From assembly GCA_038253885.1 (NCBI GenBank), contig JBBSGP010000040.1, positions 1-26,470 on the forward strand: 26,470 nucleotides of DNA, given 5' to 3'. This DNA comes from JALZAQ01 sp038253885. GTDB lineage: Bacteria; Gemmatimonadota; Gemmatimonadetes; Gemmatimonadales; Gemmatimonadaceae. The notes beneath the pieces were generated by a model, which was given only the letters and a program-made list of their open reading frames with translations, had not been told where the DNA came from and ran no database searches. Made by a program: the position numbers and the translations under genes. Shown in pieces: positions 8,952-17,236 of the stretch; position 1 is the first letter of the stretch; each line of letters opens with the position of its first letter.

Positions 8952-8961
8952 GGGGGGGGGG
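8952..8961. repeat. G10 homopolymer in divergent intergenic gap
   Basis: Ten consecutive G residues lie in the 57-bp gap between the divergent M14 peptidase and HIRAN-like genes, 33 bases upstream of the latter's ATG. Tracts of this length are prone to replication slippage and could alter promoter or leader spacing. Nothing in the sequence shows that they do. Confidence 0.9.
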
Positions 8962-8994
8962 TGGATTGAGGTCAGACAGCCGGGGAGCGTCGAG

Positions 8995-9324
8995 ATGAGA
9001 TTACCAGACGTGTTGACCCGCGACGAGTGCTTTCGGGCGCCGGTCTACGGTACTGTCTTCGGCCAGCGGATGGAGGTCGTGCATCGTCTGCAGGCCGGCG
9101 ACCGGCTGATTCTCGTCCCCGATCCGCCCGGGACCGACAATCCCGCCGTCTGGGTGCACGCCTCCGGCGGTGATGTGGTCGGCCACCTCCCGTTCGGCAT
9201 CTCGCGGTGGCTCGTCCCCTGGATGCTCGATGGTGGCCGCTGTGGCGCATCGGTCGAGAAACTCGAATCCGACGAGGTCGCCAGCTGGCGCAGGCTCATC
9301 GTCGAGGTGAGGTGCCATGCCTGA
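8995..9324 (+). CDS. Stand-alone HIRAN-domain-like protein
   Basis: This is a 109-residue product with a good ribosome-binding site (GGGGAG, about eight bases before ATG). Residues 18-93 follow the HIRAN pattern. VYGTVFGQRMEVVHRL leads into GDRLILVPDP, then DNPAVWVHASGG, GHLPFGISRWLVPWMLDGG and a final beta strand. This matches the family's layout of Gly..gd.v.L.rep.NpyDpnAv.V....iGylp. HIRAN domains bind DNA ends in SNF2/RAD5-type remodellers, and short stand-alone bacterial forms exist. The acidic/Asn loop is present, although the usual NpyD is reduced to DNPA. The gene is isolated between two minus-strand blocks, so context gives no role. DNA binding is inference from the fold. Confidence 0.7.
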   Translation: MRLPDVLTRDECFRAPVYGTVFGQRMEVVHRLQAGDRLILVPDPPGTDNPAVWVHASGGDVVGHLPFGISRWLVPWMLDGGRCGASVEKLESDEVASWRRLIVEVRCHA

Positions 9325-9341
9325 GGTGTGGGGCCAGCGCG

Positions 9342-10547
9342 TCAGATCATCTTCAGTTTGCGCCCCACTTCCCGGAACGCGTTGACGGCGAAGTCCAGGT
9401 CGTCGCGCGTGTGCGCCGCTGATAGTTGGCAGCGAATGCGGGCGTGTCCCTGCGGCACGACGGGAAATCCGAAGCCGGTCACGAACACGCCCTCGGCGAG
9501 CATCATGTCGCTGATCCGGATCGCCAGCGCGGTGTCACCCACGATGATCGGAACGATCGGCGTCTCACCCTCCAGCGGGGAGTAGCCTGCGTCCTTGATC
9601 GCGGCGCGGAAGTAGCGCGCGTTCTCGTGCAGCGCCTTCACCCTCTCCGGATGCTCCTCCACGAACCGCACTGCCGCCAGCGAGCTGGCCGCCACTGTGG
9701 GTGGGAGGGCGTTGGAGAACAGCTGGGGTCGCGAGCGCTGCGTCAGGTAGTCCACCAGCGCCGACGGACCCGCCGTGAATCCCCCGGCGGCGCCTCCGAG
9801 AGCCTTGCCCAGCGTCGACGTGATGATGTCCACCTCGCCGGCCACTCCGTGGTGTTCAGCGGTTCCGCGGCCAGTGGCGCCGAGCACGCCGGTGGCGTGC
9901 GAGTCATCCATCACCACGATGGCGTCGTGCTCGCGCGCCAGCTGCAGAATCTCGGGGAGCTTCGCGATGTCTCCCTCCATCGAGAAGATCCCATCGGTCC
10001 AGATGATCCGCCGGCGTGCCGAGCGGTTGGCAGCCAGCTTGGCCGCCAGGTCATCCATGTCGGAGTGCTTGTAGACGGCCGTCGTGCACCTGGTGATCGC
10101 TTTCGCGAGCCGGACCGAGTCGATGATGGACGCATGGTTCAATGCATCCGAGATGACGAAGTCGCCTTCCTGGGCGATGGTCGCCGTCAGCCCCTCGTTG
10201 GCATTCCAGCAGGAGACGTAGCTCAGCGAGGCCTCGCTGCCGACGAAACGCGCCAGCGCACTCTCGAGCTCGCGGTGGACGGTGAAGGTCCCGCAGATGA
10301 AGCGGACGCTTCCGGTGCCGGCGCCGTACGTCTCCAGCGCCTCCACACCGGCCCTCACCACCGCCGGCTCGTTCGCCAGGCCTAGATAGTTGTTGGAGGA
10401 GAGGATGAGAACTTCACCGCGCCCCTCCATGGTGACCCGCGCCCCTTGCGGCGAATCGAGGAAGTTGAGGCGCTTGTAGGTGCCCTCCGAGTGGAGCTGG
10501 TCCAGCGAGCTCTGCAGCTCGGACGAGAAAGTCTGGTTCAGGGACAT
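9342..10547 (-). CDS. kbl: Glycine C-acetyltransferase (2-amino-3-ketobutyrate CoA ligase)
   Basis: This 401-residue PLP enzyme of the alpha-oxoamine synthase family splits 2-amino-3-ketobutyrate with CoA to glycine and acetyl-CoA. Visible motifs are SSNNYLGL (50-57), NHAS with the cofactor-stacking His138, DDSHATGVLG (D214/D215, H217) and STLGKALGG with Schiff-base Lys248. The immediate upstream gene on the same strand is tdh, which makes this enzyme's unstable substrate. That distinguishes it from the related BioF, HemA and serine palmitoyltransferase. The gap to tdh is 42 bp. The ATG at 10547 has only a weak ribosome-binding site. The length equals the family norm of about 398. Confidence 0.95.
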   Translation of the reverse strand: MSLNQTFSSELQSSLDQLHSEGTYKRLNFLDSPQGARVTMEGRGEVLILSSNNYLGLANEPAVVRAGVEALETYGAGTGSVRFICGTFTVHRELESALARFVGSEASLSYVSCWNANEGLTATIAQEGDFVISDALNHASIIDSVRLAKAITRCTTAVYKHSDMDDLAAKLAANRSARRRIIWTDGIFSMEGDIAKLPEILQLAREHDAIVVMDDSHATGVLGATGRGTAEHHGVAGEVDIITSTLGKALGGAAGGFTAGPSALVDYLTQRSRPQLFSNALPPTVAASSLAAVRFVEEHPERVKALHENARYFRAAIKDAGYSPLEGETPIVPIIVGDTALAIRISDMMLAEGVFVTGFGFPVVPQGHARIRCQLSAAHTRDDLDFAVNAFREVGRKLKMI

Positions 10548-10589
10548 GAGAGGACAAGTGAAAGGCTGGAACTGCGCATCGCTCCGTGA

Positions 10590-11615
10590 TCACGCCACCT
10601 CGAAGATCACCTTCCCCGCCTCGCCCGACTTGATCGCGCGGATCGCCTCGTCGGCCTGATCGAGACGGAAGCGGTGGGTGATCACGGGCGAAGGATCGAA
10701 CTCGCCGGAGCGCAGAAATCGCGTCATCTGGTGCCAGGTGTCGTACATCCGGCGACCCACGACACCGTAGATCGTGATCCCCTTGAAGATCACCTCGGTG
10801 GCGAAGTTCACGTCCATCGGCTTGGCCGGGATCCCGAGCATCTGCACCCGCCCGCCCACCCGAACCAGGGCAAAGGCCTGGTGAATGGCGGAGGGCACGC
10901 CCGACATCTCCAGCACGACGTCGACACCGAGCCCTGCCGTGTGCCTCTTCACGACCTCTTCCGCCTGGTTCGGATGAACCACGTCGTGAGCGCCCATCCT
11001 CGTCGCCAGAGCGAGTCGGCGGTCGTTCACATCGGACGCGATCACCCGCGACGCTCCGGCGGCGGCGCAGATGCCGATGGCGAACAGCCCGATCGGGCCG
11101 CACCCCGTCACCAGCACCGTCGCCCCCGGAATCTCGGCGGTGAGTGTCGTGTGAAAAGCGTTTCCCATCGGATCGTGGATACCGCCGATGTCGAACGAGA
11201 TGTTGTCGTCGAGATGCCACACGTTGGTCGCCGGCATCGCGATGTACTCGGCGAAGCAGCCGTCGCGATCGACGCCGATGATCCGGGTGTGGGGACAGAC
11301 GTGGGCGTTGCCGGTGCGACAGAGCAGGCAGCGCCCATCCACGATGTGCCCCTCGGCGGTCACGCGATCCCCCATCCGGACGTCGGTGACGAGCGACCCG
11401 ACCTGGGCGACCTCGCCGGCGAACTCGTGGCCCACGATGAACGGTGGCTTGCAGCGTCCCCGCGCCCAGTCGTCCCACTCGTAGATGTGCACGTCGGTGC
11501 CGCACACACCGGCGCGGCGCACGCGGATGAGCACCTCGTCATCGCGTATCGTGGGAACGGGCACGTCCTGAAGTACGAAGCCGGGTCCGGCTGTGGTCTT
11601 CACCAGCGCTTTCAC
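10590..11615 (-). CDS. tdh: L-threonine 3-dehydrogenase
   Basis: This is a 341-residue zinc medium-chain dehydrogenase, the same length as E. coli Tdh. It oxidises threonine to 2-amino-3-ketobutyrate with NAD+, feeding kbl next door. Catalytic zinc residues are C38 (GVCGTDVHIYEWDDW, with T40 and H43) and H63/E64 in VGHEFAGE. The Rossmann motif is VTGCGPIGLFAIG. The structural-zinc lobe has C96, C99 and C107, but the usual first cysteine, position 93, is Asp. The start is a GTG at 11615 with GGAG ten bases upstream; an ATG nearby is followed at once by a stop. The tdh-kbl order is the classical threonine-degradation operon. Confidence 0.94.
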   Translation of the reverse strand: MKALVKTTAGPGFVLQDVPVPTIRDDEVLIRVRRAGVCGTDVHIYEWDDWARGRCKPPFIVGHEFAGEVAQVGSLVTDVRMGDRVTAEGHIVDGRCLLCRTGNAHVCPHTRIIGVDRDGCFAEYIAMPATNVWHLDDNISFDIGGIHDPMGNAFHTTLTAEIPGATVLVTGCGPIGLFAIGICAAAGASRVIASDVNDRRLALATRMGAHDVVHPNQAEEVVKRHTAGLGVDVVLEMSGVPSAIHQAFALVRVGGRVQMLGIPAKPMDVNFATEVIFKGITIYGVVGRRMYDTWHQMTRFLRSGEFDPSPVITHRFRLDQADEAIRAIKSGEAGKVIFEVA

Positions 11616-11639
11616 GCGTTCACATCTCCAATCGGTTGG

Positions 11640-12431
11640 TTAGATCACGCCGCTCACCTGTCCGCCATCCACCTGGATGGCGGTGCCCGTGATGAAGCTC
11701 GCGCGCGCGGAGGCGAGAAACGTGACCACGGCGGCGAACTCGCGCGGGTCGCCGCTGCGGCGCACGGGAATGGAGCGCGCCCGCTCGGCCATCAGCTCAT
11801 CCACCGGACGTCCTTCCCGTTCGGATCTCATCTCGGCCAGGCGGAGGGCCCGGTCGGTGTCGAAGTGTCCGGGGAGCACCGAGTTCACCAGCACGTTGTC
11901 GGGCGCGCATTCGGTCGCGAGCGTCTTGGCGAATCCCAGAAGCCCGGCGCGGGCGGTGTTCGACAGGATGAGGCCGGCGATCGGCATCTTGGCGGCCATC
12001 GAGCTGAGGAAGATCACGCGACCCCATTTTCGCTCGCGCATGTCGGGCACGCAGAGCTGCGCCAGCCGGATCGAGGCCAGCAGGTTCTGCTCGATTGCGG
12101 CTCGGTACTGAGCCTCGGTCGTCGAATCGAACGTCGTGGATGGGGGCCCGCCGGAGTTGGCGACGAGAATGTCGATCGCCCCGAAGGTGGCTCGTGCGGC
12201 CGTGACCGCATCGCGGATGGCCGTGGCGTCGGTGACATCGGCCACCAGCGGGAGAGTCCGGGTTCGCGTCTCGGTCGCGATCGCGGCGGCGTGTCGCGTC
12301 AGCTCGTCCCGGCGTCGCGCCAGCATCGCGACCTGCACTCCCTCTGCCGCCAGCTCGCGCGCGATCGCGAGCCCCAGCCCGCTCGACGCTCCGGTGACGA
12401 GTGCGCCCCGGCCGGCGATGCCGAGGTCCAC
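11640..12431 (-). CDS. SDR family oxidoreductase lacking the canonical Tyr/Lys pair
   Basis: This is a 263-residue Rossmann protein with the NAD(P) motif TGASSGLGLA (residues 13-22), ADVTD (64-68), an NSGGPP in place of NNAG (92-97), and LSS at 142-144 with the catalytic-type serine. Where classical short-chain dehydrogenases have YxxxK, this protein reads SNTAR, placing Ser157 and Arg161. A similar SN..R pattern occurs, as far as I recall, in a 3-oxoacyl-ACP-reductase-like SDR subgroup, so this is probably inherited rather than a sequencing fault. The start is a GTG one base after the fdhF stop, with GGGAG about nine bases upstream inside fdhF, so it is probably translated from the fdhF transcript. 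The substrate is unknown. Confidence 0.85.
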   Translation of the reverse strand: MDLGIAGRGALVTGASSGLGLAIARELAAEGVQVAMLARRRDELTRHAAAIATETRTRTLPLVADVTDATAIRDAVTAARATFGAIDILVANSGGPPSTTFDSTTEAQYRAAIEQNLLASIRLAQLCVPDMRERKWGRVIFLSSMAAKMPIAGLILSNTARAGLLGFAKTLATECAPDNVLVNSVLPGHFDTDRALRLAEMRSEREGRPVDELMAERARSIPVRRSGDPREFAAVVTFLASARASFITGTAIQVDGGQVSGVI

Positions 12432-12432
12432 C

Positions 12433-15429
12433 TCAGTCGTCTCCCGCCACCAGCTCCGGCACCCGAGCTTCGGTCTGCCGTCCGTCCGCCGCCGCCGCCC
12501 CGCGACGCACGGCGTCGATCCGGACAGCGCACACCTTGAACTCGGGAATCCCGGCGTACGGGTCGAGCGCCGGATTTGTCAACAGATTGGCAGCCGCTTC
12601 TCGGTAGTGCATTGGGATGAAGATCTGCCGACGGGCGACCCGCGATGAGATGCGGACCGCGATCTCGATCGACCCGCGCCGCGACGAGATGAGCACCGGG
12701 TCTCCATCACACACTCCGAGCTCGGCCGCGTCAACGGCCGAGATCTCCACCGTCGGCGTCGGCTCGCGGGCGTCCAGCCCGGTGGACCGGCGCGTCATCG
12801 TGCCGGTGTGCCAATGGTAGAGCTGGCGTCCGGTATTCATCCAGAAAGGGTAGTCTCCATCCGGCAGCTCCGCCGGCGGCATGAACTCCACCGGGACCAA
12901 GCGGCCTCGTCCGTCGGTGGTGGGGAACCGATCGTCGAACAGGAATGAGGTCCCGCCGTGCGTGTGGTCGGGCACGGGATACTGGAGTCCGCCGCCGCCG
13001 AGGCGCGCGTGAGAGACGCCGCGCCAGGATGGAGTCACCCGTGCGATCTCATCCATCACCTCGGCCGCGCTGGCGAAATTCGCCGGAAGACCGAGCCGCT
13101 CGGAGAGATCGATCAGGGTCTCGAGGTCCCCGCGCGCCGCGCCGGGCGGATCGATCGCCTTGCGCCCGAGCTGGATGCGGCGCTCGGTGTTCACGAAGGT
13201 GCCGTCCTTTTCGGCGAAGCTCGCTCCCGGAAGAACGACATCCGCGTAGCGCGCTGTCTCGGTGAGGAACAGATCGTGAACCGCCAGGAAATCCAATCGC
13301 CGGAACCATTCTTCGGCATGCGACACGTCGGGGTCGGAGATGATCGGGTTCTCTCCCATGATGTACATGCCGCGCACCGGGCTGCCGGGCTGGACGATCT
13401 GTGTGACCTTGAGGCCGGGGGTGAGGGAGAGCCGCTCCTCTGGCACCCGCCACTCGCGCGCGTACATCCGGCGGATCTCGGGATCGGTCACCGGCTGGTA
13501 GTCGGTGTAGACCATCGGGATGGCGCCGACGTCGCTCGCGCCCTGCACGTTGTTCTGCCCGCGGATGGGCATCATGGCAGCGCCCCATCGGCCGATCATC
13601 CCCGTCGCCAGAATGAGGTTGAGCAGGGAGGTCACGATGTCCGTGCCGGTGCGGTGCTGAGTCAGTCCCATGGCCCAGAGCGTCGCCGACCGGGGCCCGA
13701 GCGCGTAGAGCTCGGCGGCGCGACGGATGAGATCGGCGGACACACCGGTGATCGTCTCGGCCAGCTCGGGTGTGTAGCGCGCGACGGCCGCGGCCACGTC
13801 GTCGAACCCGTGGGTGCGCTCGCGGATGAAGCGATCGTCCTGGAGTCGCCGCGCCAGGATGTGGTTCAGCATTCCGTTGAGCAGGGCGACGTCCGTGCCG
13901 GGAAGCATCTGCAGATGAACGTCGGCACGGGCCGCGAGCTCGATGCGTCGCGGGTCGGCCACGATGAGCGTTGCGCCGCGCCGTTGCGCGCGCTTGATGG
14001 CGGCGCCGAACACCGGGTGGGACTCGGTGGTGTTGGCACCGAGGATGAAGATCACGTCGCTGTCGTGCTCGACCTCGCGCATCGAGCCGCTCGCCGCGCT
14101 CGTGTTCATCGACCGCTGCATGGCGCTCACCGACGAGGAGTGGCAGAGTCGGGTGCAGTGGTCGATGTTGTTCGTTCCGATCGCCGCTCGGCAGAGTCGC
14201 TGGAGGAGGTAATTCTCCTCGTTGCTGCACTTCGCTGAGGAGAAGACGGCGACGCTGTCCGGCCCGCGATCGTCGCGGAGTCGCGCGAGCTCCTGCGACG
14301 TCAGCTCCATCGCGTCCTCCCACGTCGCCTCACGGAATGGTGCATACCAGTCGGCGGGTGTGGACGCGCGGTCGCGCGGATCACCGAGCGAGGACGGTCC
14401 GGTCTGGTCCCGGCGAAGGGGGTTGGTCCGCGGCCGGCGCTTGCGCGATTCTCCTTCTCGCTGCAGATCGAGCCACGGTCCGCCCCGTCGCTCACCTTTC
14501 CAGCTCTCGAGGAGCCCGGGCTCGGGCATCCACTGCCAGCGGCCATTCCGCTTCTCCCAGCCGCGGCGGATGAGCGGAGTCGTGAGCCGGTCGCGATGCA
14601 GCACGAAGTCGGTGCCGAACCGGCCTTTCACGCAAGTTGATCCTTCGTTGGGCGTATCCTCCTCGATCCACGGGCTGGTGACGCGCACCACGTCGTCGCC
14701 CCGAACCTCGAGATCGATCTGGCAACCCACGCCGCAGTAGGGACAGACGCTCCGCACCGCGTGGGCCGGCTTCTCCATCGCTCCCGCTGCCAGCTTCGCC
14801 ATCGGCAGGATGTCGTGGATCGCGCCGGTGGGGCAGACGCGCACGCACTCCCCGCACCAGGTGCAGCCGGCGTGCTCGGGATTGCCGTCCGCGCCGACGA
14901 TGATCTCGGCGTGCTCGCCCCGGTGGGCGACGTCGAGCACTCCGACCACCTGCAGATCATCGCAGGCGCGCACGCATCGGGTGCAGAGGATGCAGGTGGA
15001 CATGTCGTGCTGGATGAGCGGGTCGCCCTCCCGCTTGTCTCCGGTGCGCGGCGGAAGTGACGAGCGCACCCCGGTCGGAACATCGTAGCGCCGCACCATC
15101 GTCTCGAACTCGTTGCGCGCTCCGTTCTCCGGGATCAGATGCGCGGGATAGCGCTCGAGGAGCATGCCGAGGACGCCGCGGCGGTTCTCGATCGCGGCCG
15201 CCGACTCGGTATGGACGCGCTGCCCGTCAGCGGCGAGAGTCGCGCACGCCGCCGAGAGCTTCGGGGCGCCGTCGATCGAGACAAGGCAGATGCGGCAGTT
15301 GCCGACGATCGGAAGCTTCGGATACCAGCAGAACGTCGGCACCTCGATGCCGAGCGTTCGTGCGGCATCGAGGATCGTGGCGCCCTCGGGCACTGTGATA
15401 TCCCGATCATCGATCGTCAGTGTCGGCAT
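12433..15429 (-). CDS. fdhF: Formate dehydrogenase alpha subunit (NuoG-like N-terminus)
   Basis: This is a 998-residue molybdopterin oxidoreductase. A [2Fe-2S] ferredoxin domain has C34, C45, C48 and C62. Two [4Fe-4S] clusters follow at C146/149/152/156 and C189/192/195/199. The catalytic domain's own [4Fe-4S] is at C229/232/236/266, next to K268. The Mo ligand is Cys429 with adjacent His430 (RLCHSSSV), so this is the cysteine, not selenocysteine, type. The C-terminal MopB-binding domain starts near residue 860. It would oxidise formate to CO2 in the cytoplasm, normally with NuoE/F-like partners, which are not in the window. Two oddities are the missing His-Cys3 cluster ligands near residues 97-110 and an Arg/Gly-rich insertion at about 292-366. 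A related oxidoreductase activity is possible. Confidence 0.88.
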   Translation of the reverse strand: MPTLTIDDRDITVPEGATILDAARTLGIEVPTFCWYPKLPIVGNCRICLVSIDGAPKLSAACATLAADGQRVHTESAAAIENRRGVLGMLLERYPAHLIPENGARNEFETMVRRYDVPTGVRSSLPPRTGDKREGDPLIQHDMSTCILCTRCVRACDDLQVVGVLDVAHRGEHAEIIVGADGNPEHAGCTWCGECVRVCPTGAIHDILPMAKLAAGAMEKPAHAVRSVCPYCGVGCQIDLEVRGDDVVRVTSPWIEEDTPNEGSTCVKGRFGTDFVLHRDRLTTPLIRRGWEKRNGRWQWMPEPGLLESWKGERRGGPWLDLQREGESRKRRPRTNPLRRDQTGPSSLGDPRDRASTPADWYAPFREATWEDAMELTSQELARLRDDRGPDSVAVFSSAKCSNEENYLLQRLCRAAIGTNNIDHCTRLCHSSSVSAMQRSMNTSAASGSMREVEHDSDVIFILGANTTESHPVFGAAIKRAQRRGATLIVADPRRIELAARADVHLQMLPGTDVALLNGMLNHILARRLQDDRFIRERTHGFDDVAAAVARYTPELAETITGVSADLIRRAAELYALGPRSATLWAMGLTQHRTGTDIVTSLLNLILATGMIGRWGAAMMPIRGQNNVQGASDVGAIPMVYTDYQPVTDPEIRRMYAREWRVPEERLSLTPGLKVTQIVQPGSPVRGMYIMGENPIISDPDVSHAEEWFRRLDFLAVHDLFLTETARYADVVLPGASFAEKDGTFVNTERRIQLGRKAIDPPGAARGDLETLIDLSERLGLPANFASAAEVMDEIARVTPSWRGVSHARLGGGGLQYPVPDHTHGGTSFLFDDRFPTTDGRGRLVPVEFMPPAELPDGDYPFWMNTGRQLYHWHTGTMTRRSTGLDAREPTPTVEISAVDAAELGVCDGDPVLISSRRGSIEIAVRISSRVARRQIFIPMHYREAAANLLTNPALDPYAGIPEFKVCAVRIDAVRRGAAAADGRQTEARVPELVAGDD

Positions 15430-15470
15430 GCCAAGTGTCTCGGGAGGTTCGCGGAACGGAGATCGCCTAC

Positions 15471-15499
15471 AGTATACTGCTCGCCGCGAGCGCTGTCAG
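15471..15499 (-). promoter_or_regulatory. Sigma70-type promoter for fdhF
   Basis: On the minus strand, CTGACA (15499-15494) and TATACT (15476-15471) are separated by exactly 17 bases, each one or two bases from the sigma70 consensus. The -35 box overlaps the stop region of the upstream FAD gene. Transcription would start near 15464, about 35 bases before the fdhF ATG. Confidence 0.6.
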
Positions 15500-16860
15500 T
15501 CGCTCCGGCTGGCCACTCTGCTGGCACTCCGCCATCGCTCGAGCAGCCGGTCCGCCGCGGCCTCTCCACTCATGGCCGCGCCTTCGAGCAGCGGCATGGA
15601 GAGGAAGTCGCCCGCCAGCGTGACCGGGGCCGCGATCCGGTCGGCGAGCTGACGTCCGCGCAGGCGATCGGCGCCGAAGCCGGGGCGAGCGAGCGGCGTG
15701 CCTTCGTCCAGCCGAAAGAGCCGCGCTCGTGCGACGTGACCCCGTACCGACGGTACCAGCGTTTCGATCTCCGGCATCATGGCGCTCACGATCTCGGATG
15801 TGGATCGGCTCCCGAGCCGCGCGATCGCGGCGGGCGTGGGCCACGCCAGCACGACGTCGGCATCCCGACGCGCCGCCGGGCCGAGCTTGGTGCCGTAGAC
15901 GACGCAGGCGCTGACCGTCGAGTCCACGTGTGGATCGGGAAAGGCGCCGAACGCATCGTGGGGCGCGGGCGCGTCCAGCACGACGGCCAGCGTCCAGGTC
16001 GGTCGCAGCTCGATGCCGTCGAGCCACTCGAGCAGCGTGCTGTCTTCTCCCAACATCGCCAGAAGGTGGCGCGACGTGCGAGGCCCGGCGGCGATGACGG
16101 CCCCGTCGCCGCGCCACTCCCTCCCGTCGTCCGCGCGTGCGATGAGCCCATCGTGATCACGCTCCAGCGAGGCGATCTCGACTCCCATCTCCCGGCTCGA
16201 TGTGGCGCCGGCCGCGCTGAGCGCGCGATCGAGCAGTGACGACCAACCGTCGGATGGCGCGAGCACGTCCCCGTCGGTGCCGTATCGTCCGAGCGTGAGA
16301 AAGAATGCCAGGCTCACCTCGGCGCCCCGAGCCGCGTAGAAGGCGTTCAGCGCCGGCTCGGCGAGCAGATCGGCAACGCGCTCGCCGATCTCGCGGTCGA
16401 GATAGCCGCGTGCATTGGCCTGGTCCAGATCGACCGGCACCCGCATCGCCGATGCCTCCAGCCCATCGCGATGGCGCGCGATCAGTGGCACGAGTCGCGC
16501 CCCGAGCCGGAGTTTGTCCATCGCGCCGAGGCCGCTGAAACCCAGCAGGCTCGTGATGGATCCGAAGTTGATGGCGTGTCGCTCTCCGTTCGTGACCAGC
16601 GTGTCGTGACTCGTCATCGTGCGGAAGGCGCTGTTTCCGTCCGCGCCCCGGGAGAGCTGACGCACGCGCGCGAACGATGATGCCGCCAGCTGCGCTCCGA
16701 TATCGATCGTCATGCCGTCGATCGCTTCGCTCCGCGCCCGTCCTCCGAGCGTGCGATGCCGATCGAGGAGCGTCAGCGTCACACCGCGCGCGCGCATCCG
16801 TACGGCCGCGGCGACGCCGGCGATCCCGCCGCCGATGACGAGGAGATGGCGCGCGCTCAC
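15496..16860 (-). CDS. FAD-dependent oxidoreductase (protoporphyrinogen oxidase / amine oxidase-like)
   Basis: This is a 454-residue flavoprotein. The N-terminal dinucleotide-binding motif VIGGGIAGVAAAV (residues 8-20) is followed by the acidic ribose-binding end LLDRH and GGRARS. The C-terminal FAD contact LAGDFLSMPLLEGAAMSGEAAA is characteristic of the HemY/amine-oxidase group. The middle has a variable substrate domain. Members oxidise protoporphyrinogen, carotenoid or squalene-type hydrophobic compounds, or amines, and I cannot choose between them. No heme or carotenoid genes lie nearby. The start is a GTG at 16860 with a poor ribosome-binding site. It lies upstream of fdhF on the same strand, but fdhF appears to have its own promoter. 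Confidence 0.82.
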   Translation of the reverse strand: MSARHLLVIGGGIAGVAAAVRMRARGVTLTLLDRHRTLGGRARSEAIDGMTIDIGAQLAASSFARVRQLSRGADGNSAFRTMTSHDTLVTNGERHAINFGSITSLLGFSGLGAMDKLRLGARLVPLIARHRDGLEASAMRVPVDLDQANARGYLDREIGERVADLLAEPALNAFYAARGAEVSLAFFLTLGRYGTDGDVLAPSDGWSSLLDRALSAAGATSSREMGVEIASLERDHDGLIARADDGREWRGDGAVIAAGPRTSRHLLAMLGEDSTLLEWLDGIELRPTWTLAVVLDAPAPHDAFGAFPDPHVDSTVSACVVYGTKLGPAARRDADVVLAWPTPAAIARLGSRSTSEIVSAMMPEIETLVPSVRGHVARARLFRLDEGTPLARPGFGADRLRGRQLADRIAAPVTLAGDFLSMPLLEGAAMSGEAAADRLLERWRSASRVASRSD

Positions 16861-16932
16861 CGATCGATCACCGCGTGCTCACACGCGTCGATGACGTCGC
16901 CGATCTGTCGGCGGCGAATGCGGCGCCGACTA

Positions 16933-16961
16933 TTGCGTGCAATTTTTGTCATTCCTATATT
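16933..16961 (+). promoter_or_regulatory. Promoter for the mini-histone transcript
   Basis: TTGCGT (16933-16938) and TATATT (16956-16961) are separated by 17 bases in a local AT-rich patch. The expected start site is near 16968, giving a leader of about 300 bases before the ATG at 17270. Confidence 0.55.
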
Positions 16962-17214
16962 CGCGGCGAGTCATGATCGTCCTCAACGCACGAGACTCCT
17001 GCATGGCGCAACGACGGCGAGTGGCGCCGCACTTCGACGCACCACGCGTGTACGGCGTGCGCCACACCCGTCTTCGCCATCGCACCACAGTCAGGCGCTC
17101 CGATGTTCCATAGCACGACAGCGCGTCGGCGCGCCGTCGTGACCCAAGCTGCACGTGCCTCGTCGAGGCCGTGTACGGGTGCGCGGCGCAGATCTGCACC
17201 GTCGCATCGCCGCC

Positions 17215-17236
17215 GCCGATCCACCGGGGGATCGGC
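17215..17236 (+). promoter_or_regulatory. Leader hairpin upstream of the mini-histone gene
   Basis: GCCGATCC (17215-17222) and GGATCGGC (17229-17236) form a perfect 8-bp stem with a 6-base loop, ending 33 bases before the ATG. No T run follows, so it is not a terminator. It may stabilise the mRNA or influence ribosome loading. Confidence 0.5.

Noticed and set aside
10674..12539. 621-codon open frame on the plus strand across tdh and the SDR
   Set aside because: It is antisense to two well-supported genes, rich in His/Arg/Gly/Asp with no motif, and is a shadow of GC-rich codon bias.
12958..14238. 426-codon plus-strand frame inside fdhF
   Set aside because: It is antisense to a gene whose iron-sulfur and Mo motifs are clear. 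The translation is low-complexity and motif-free.
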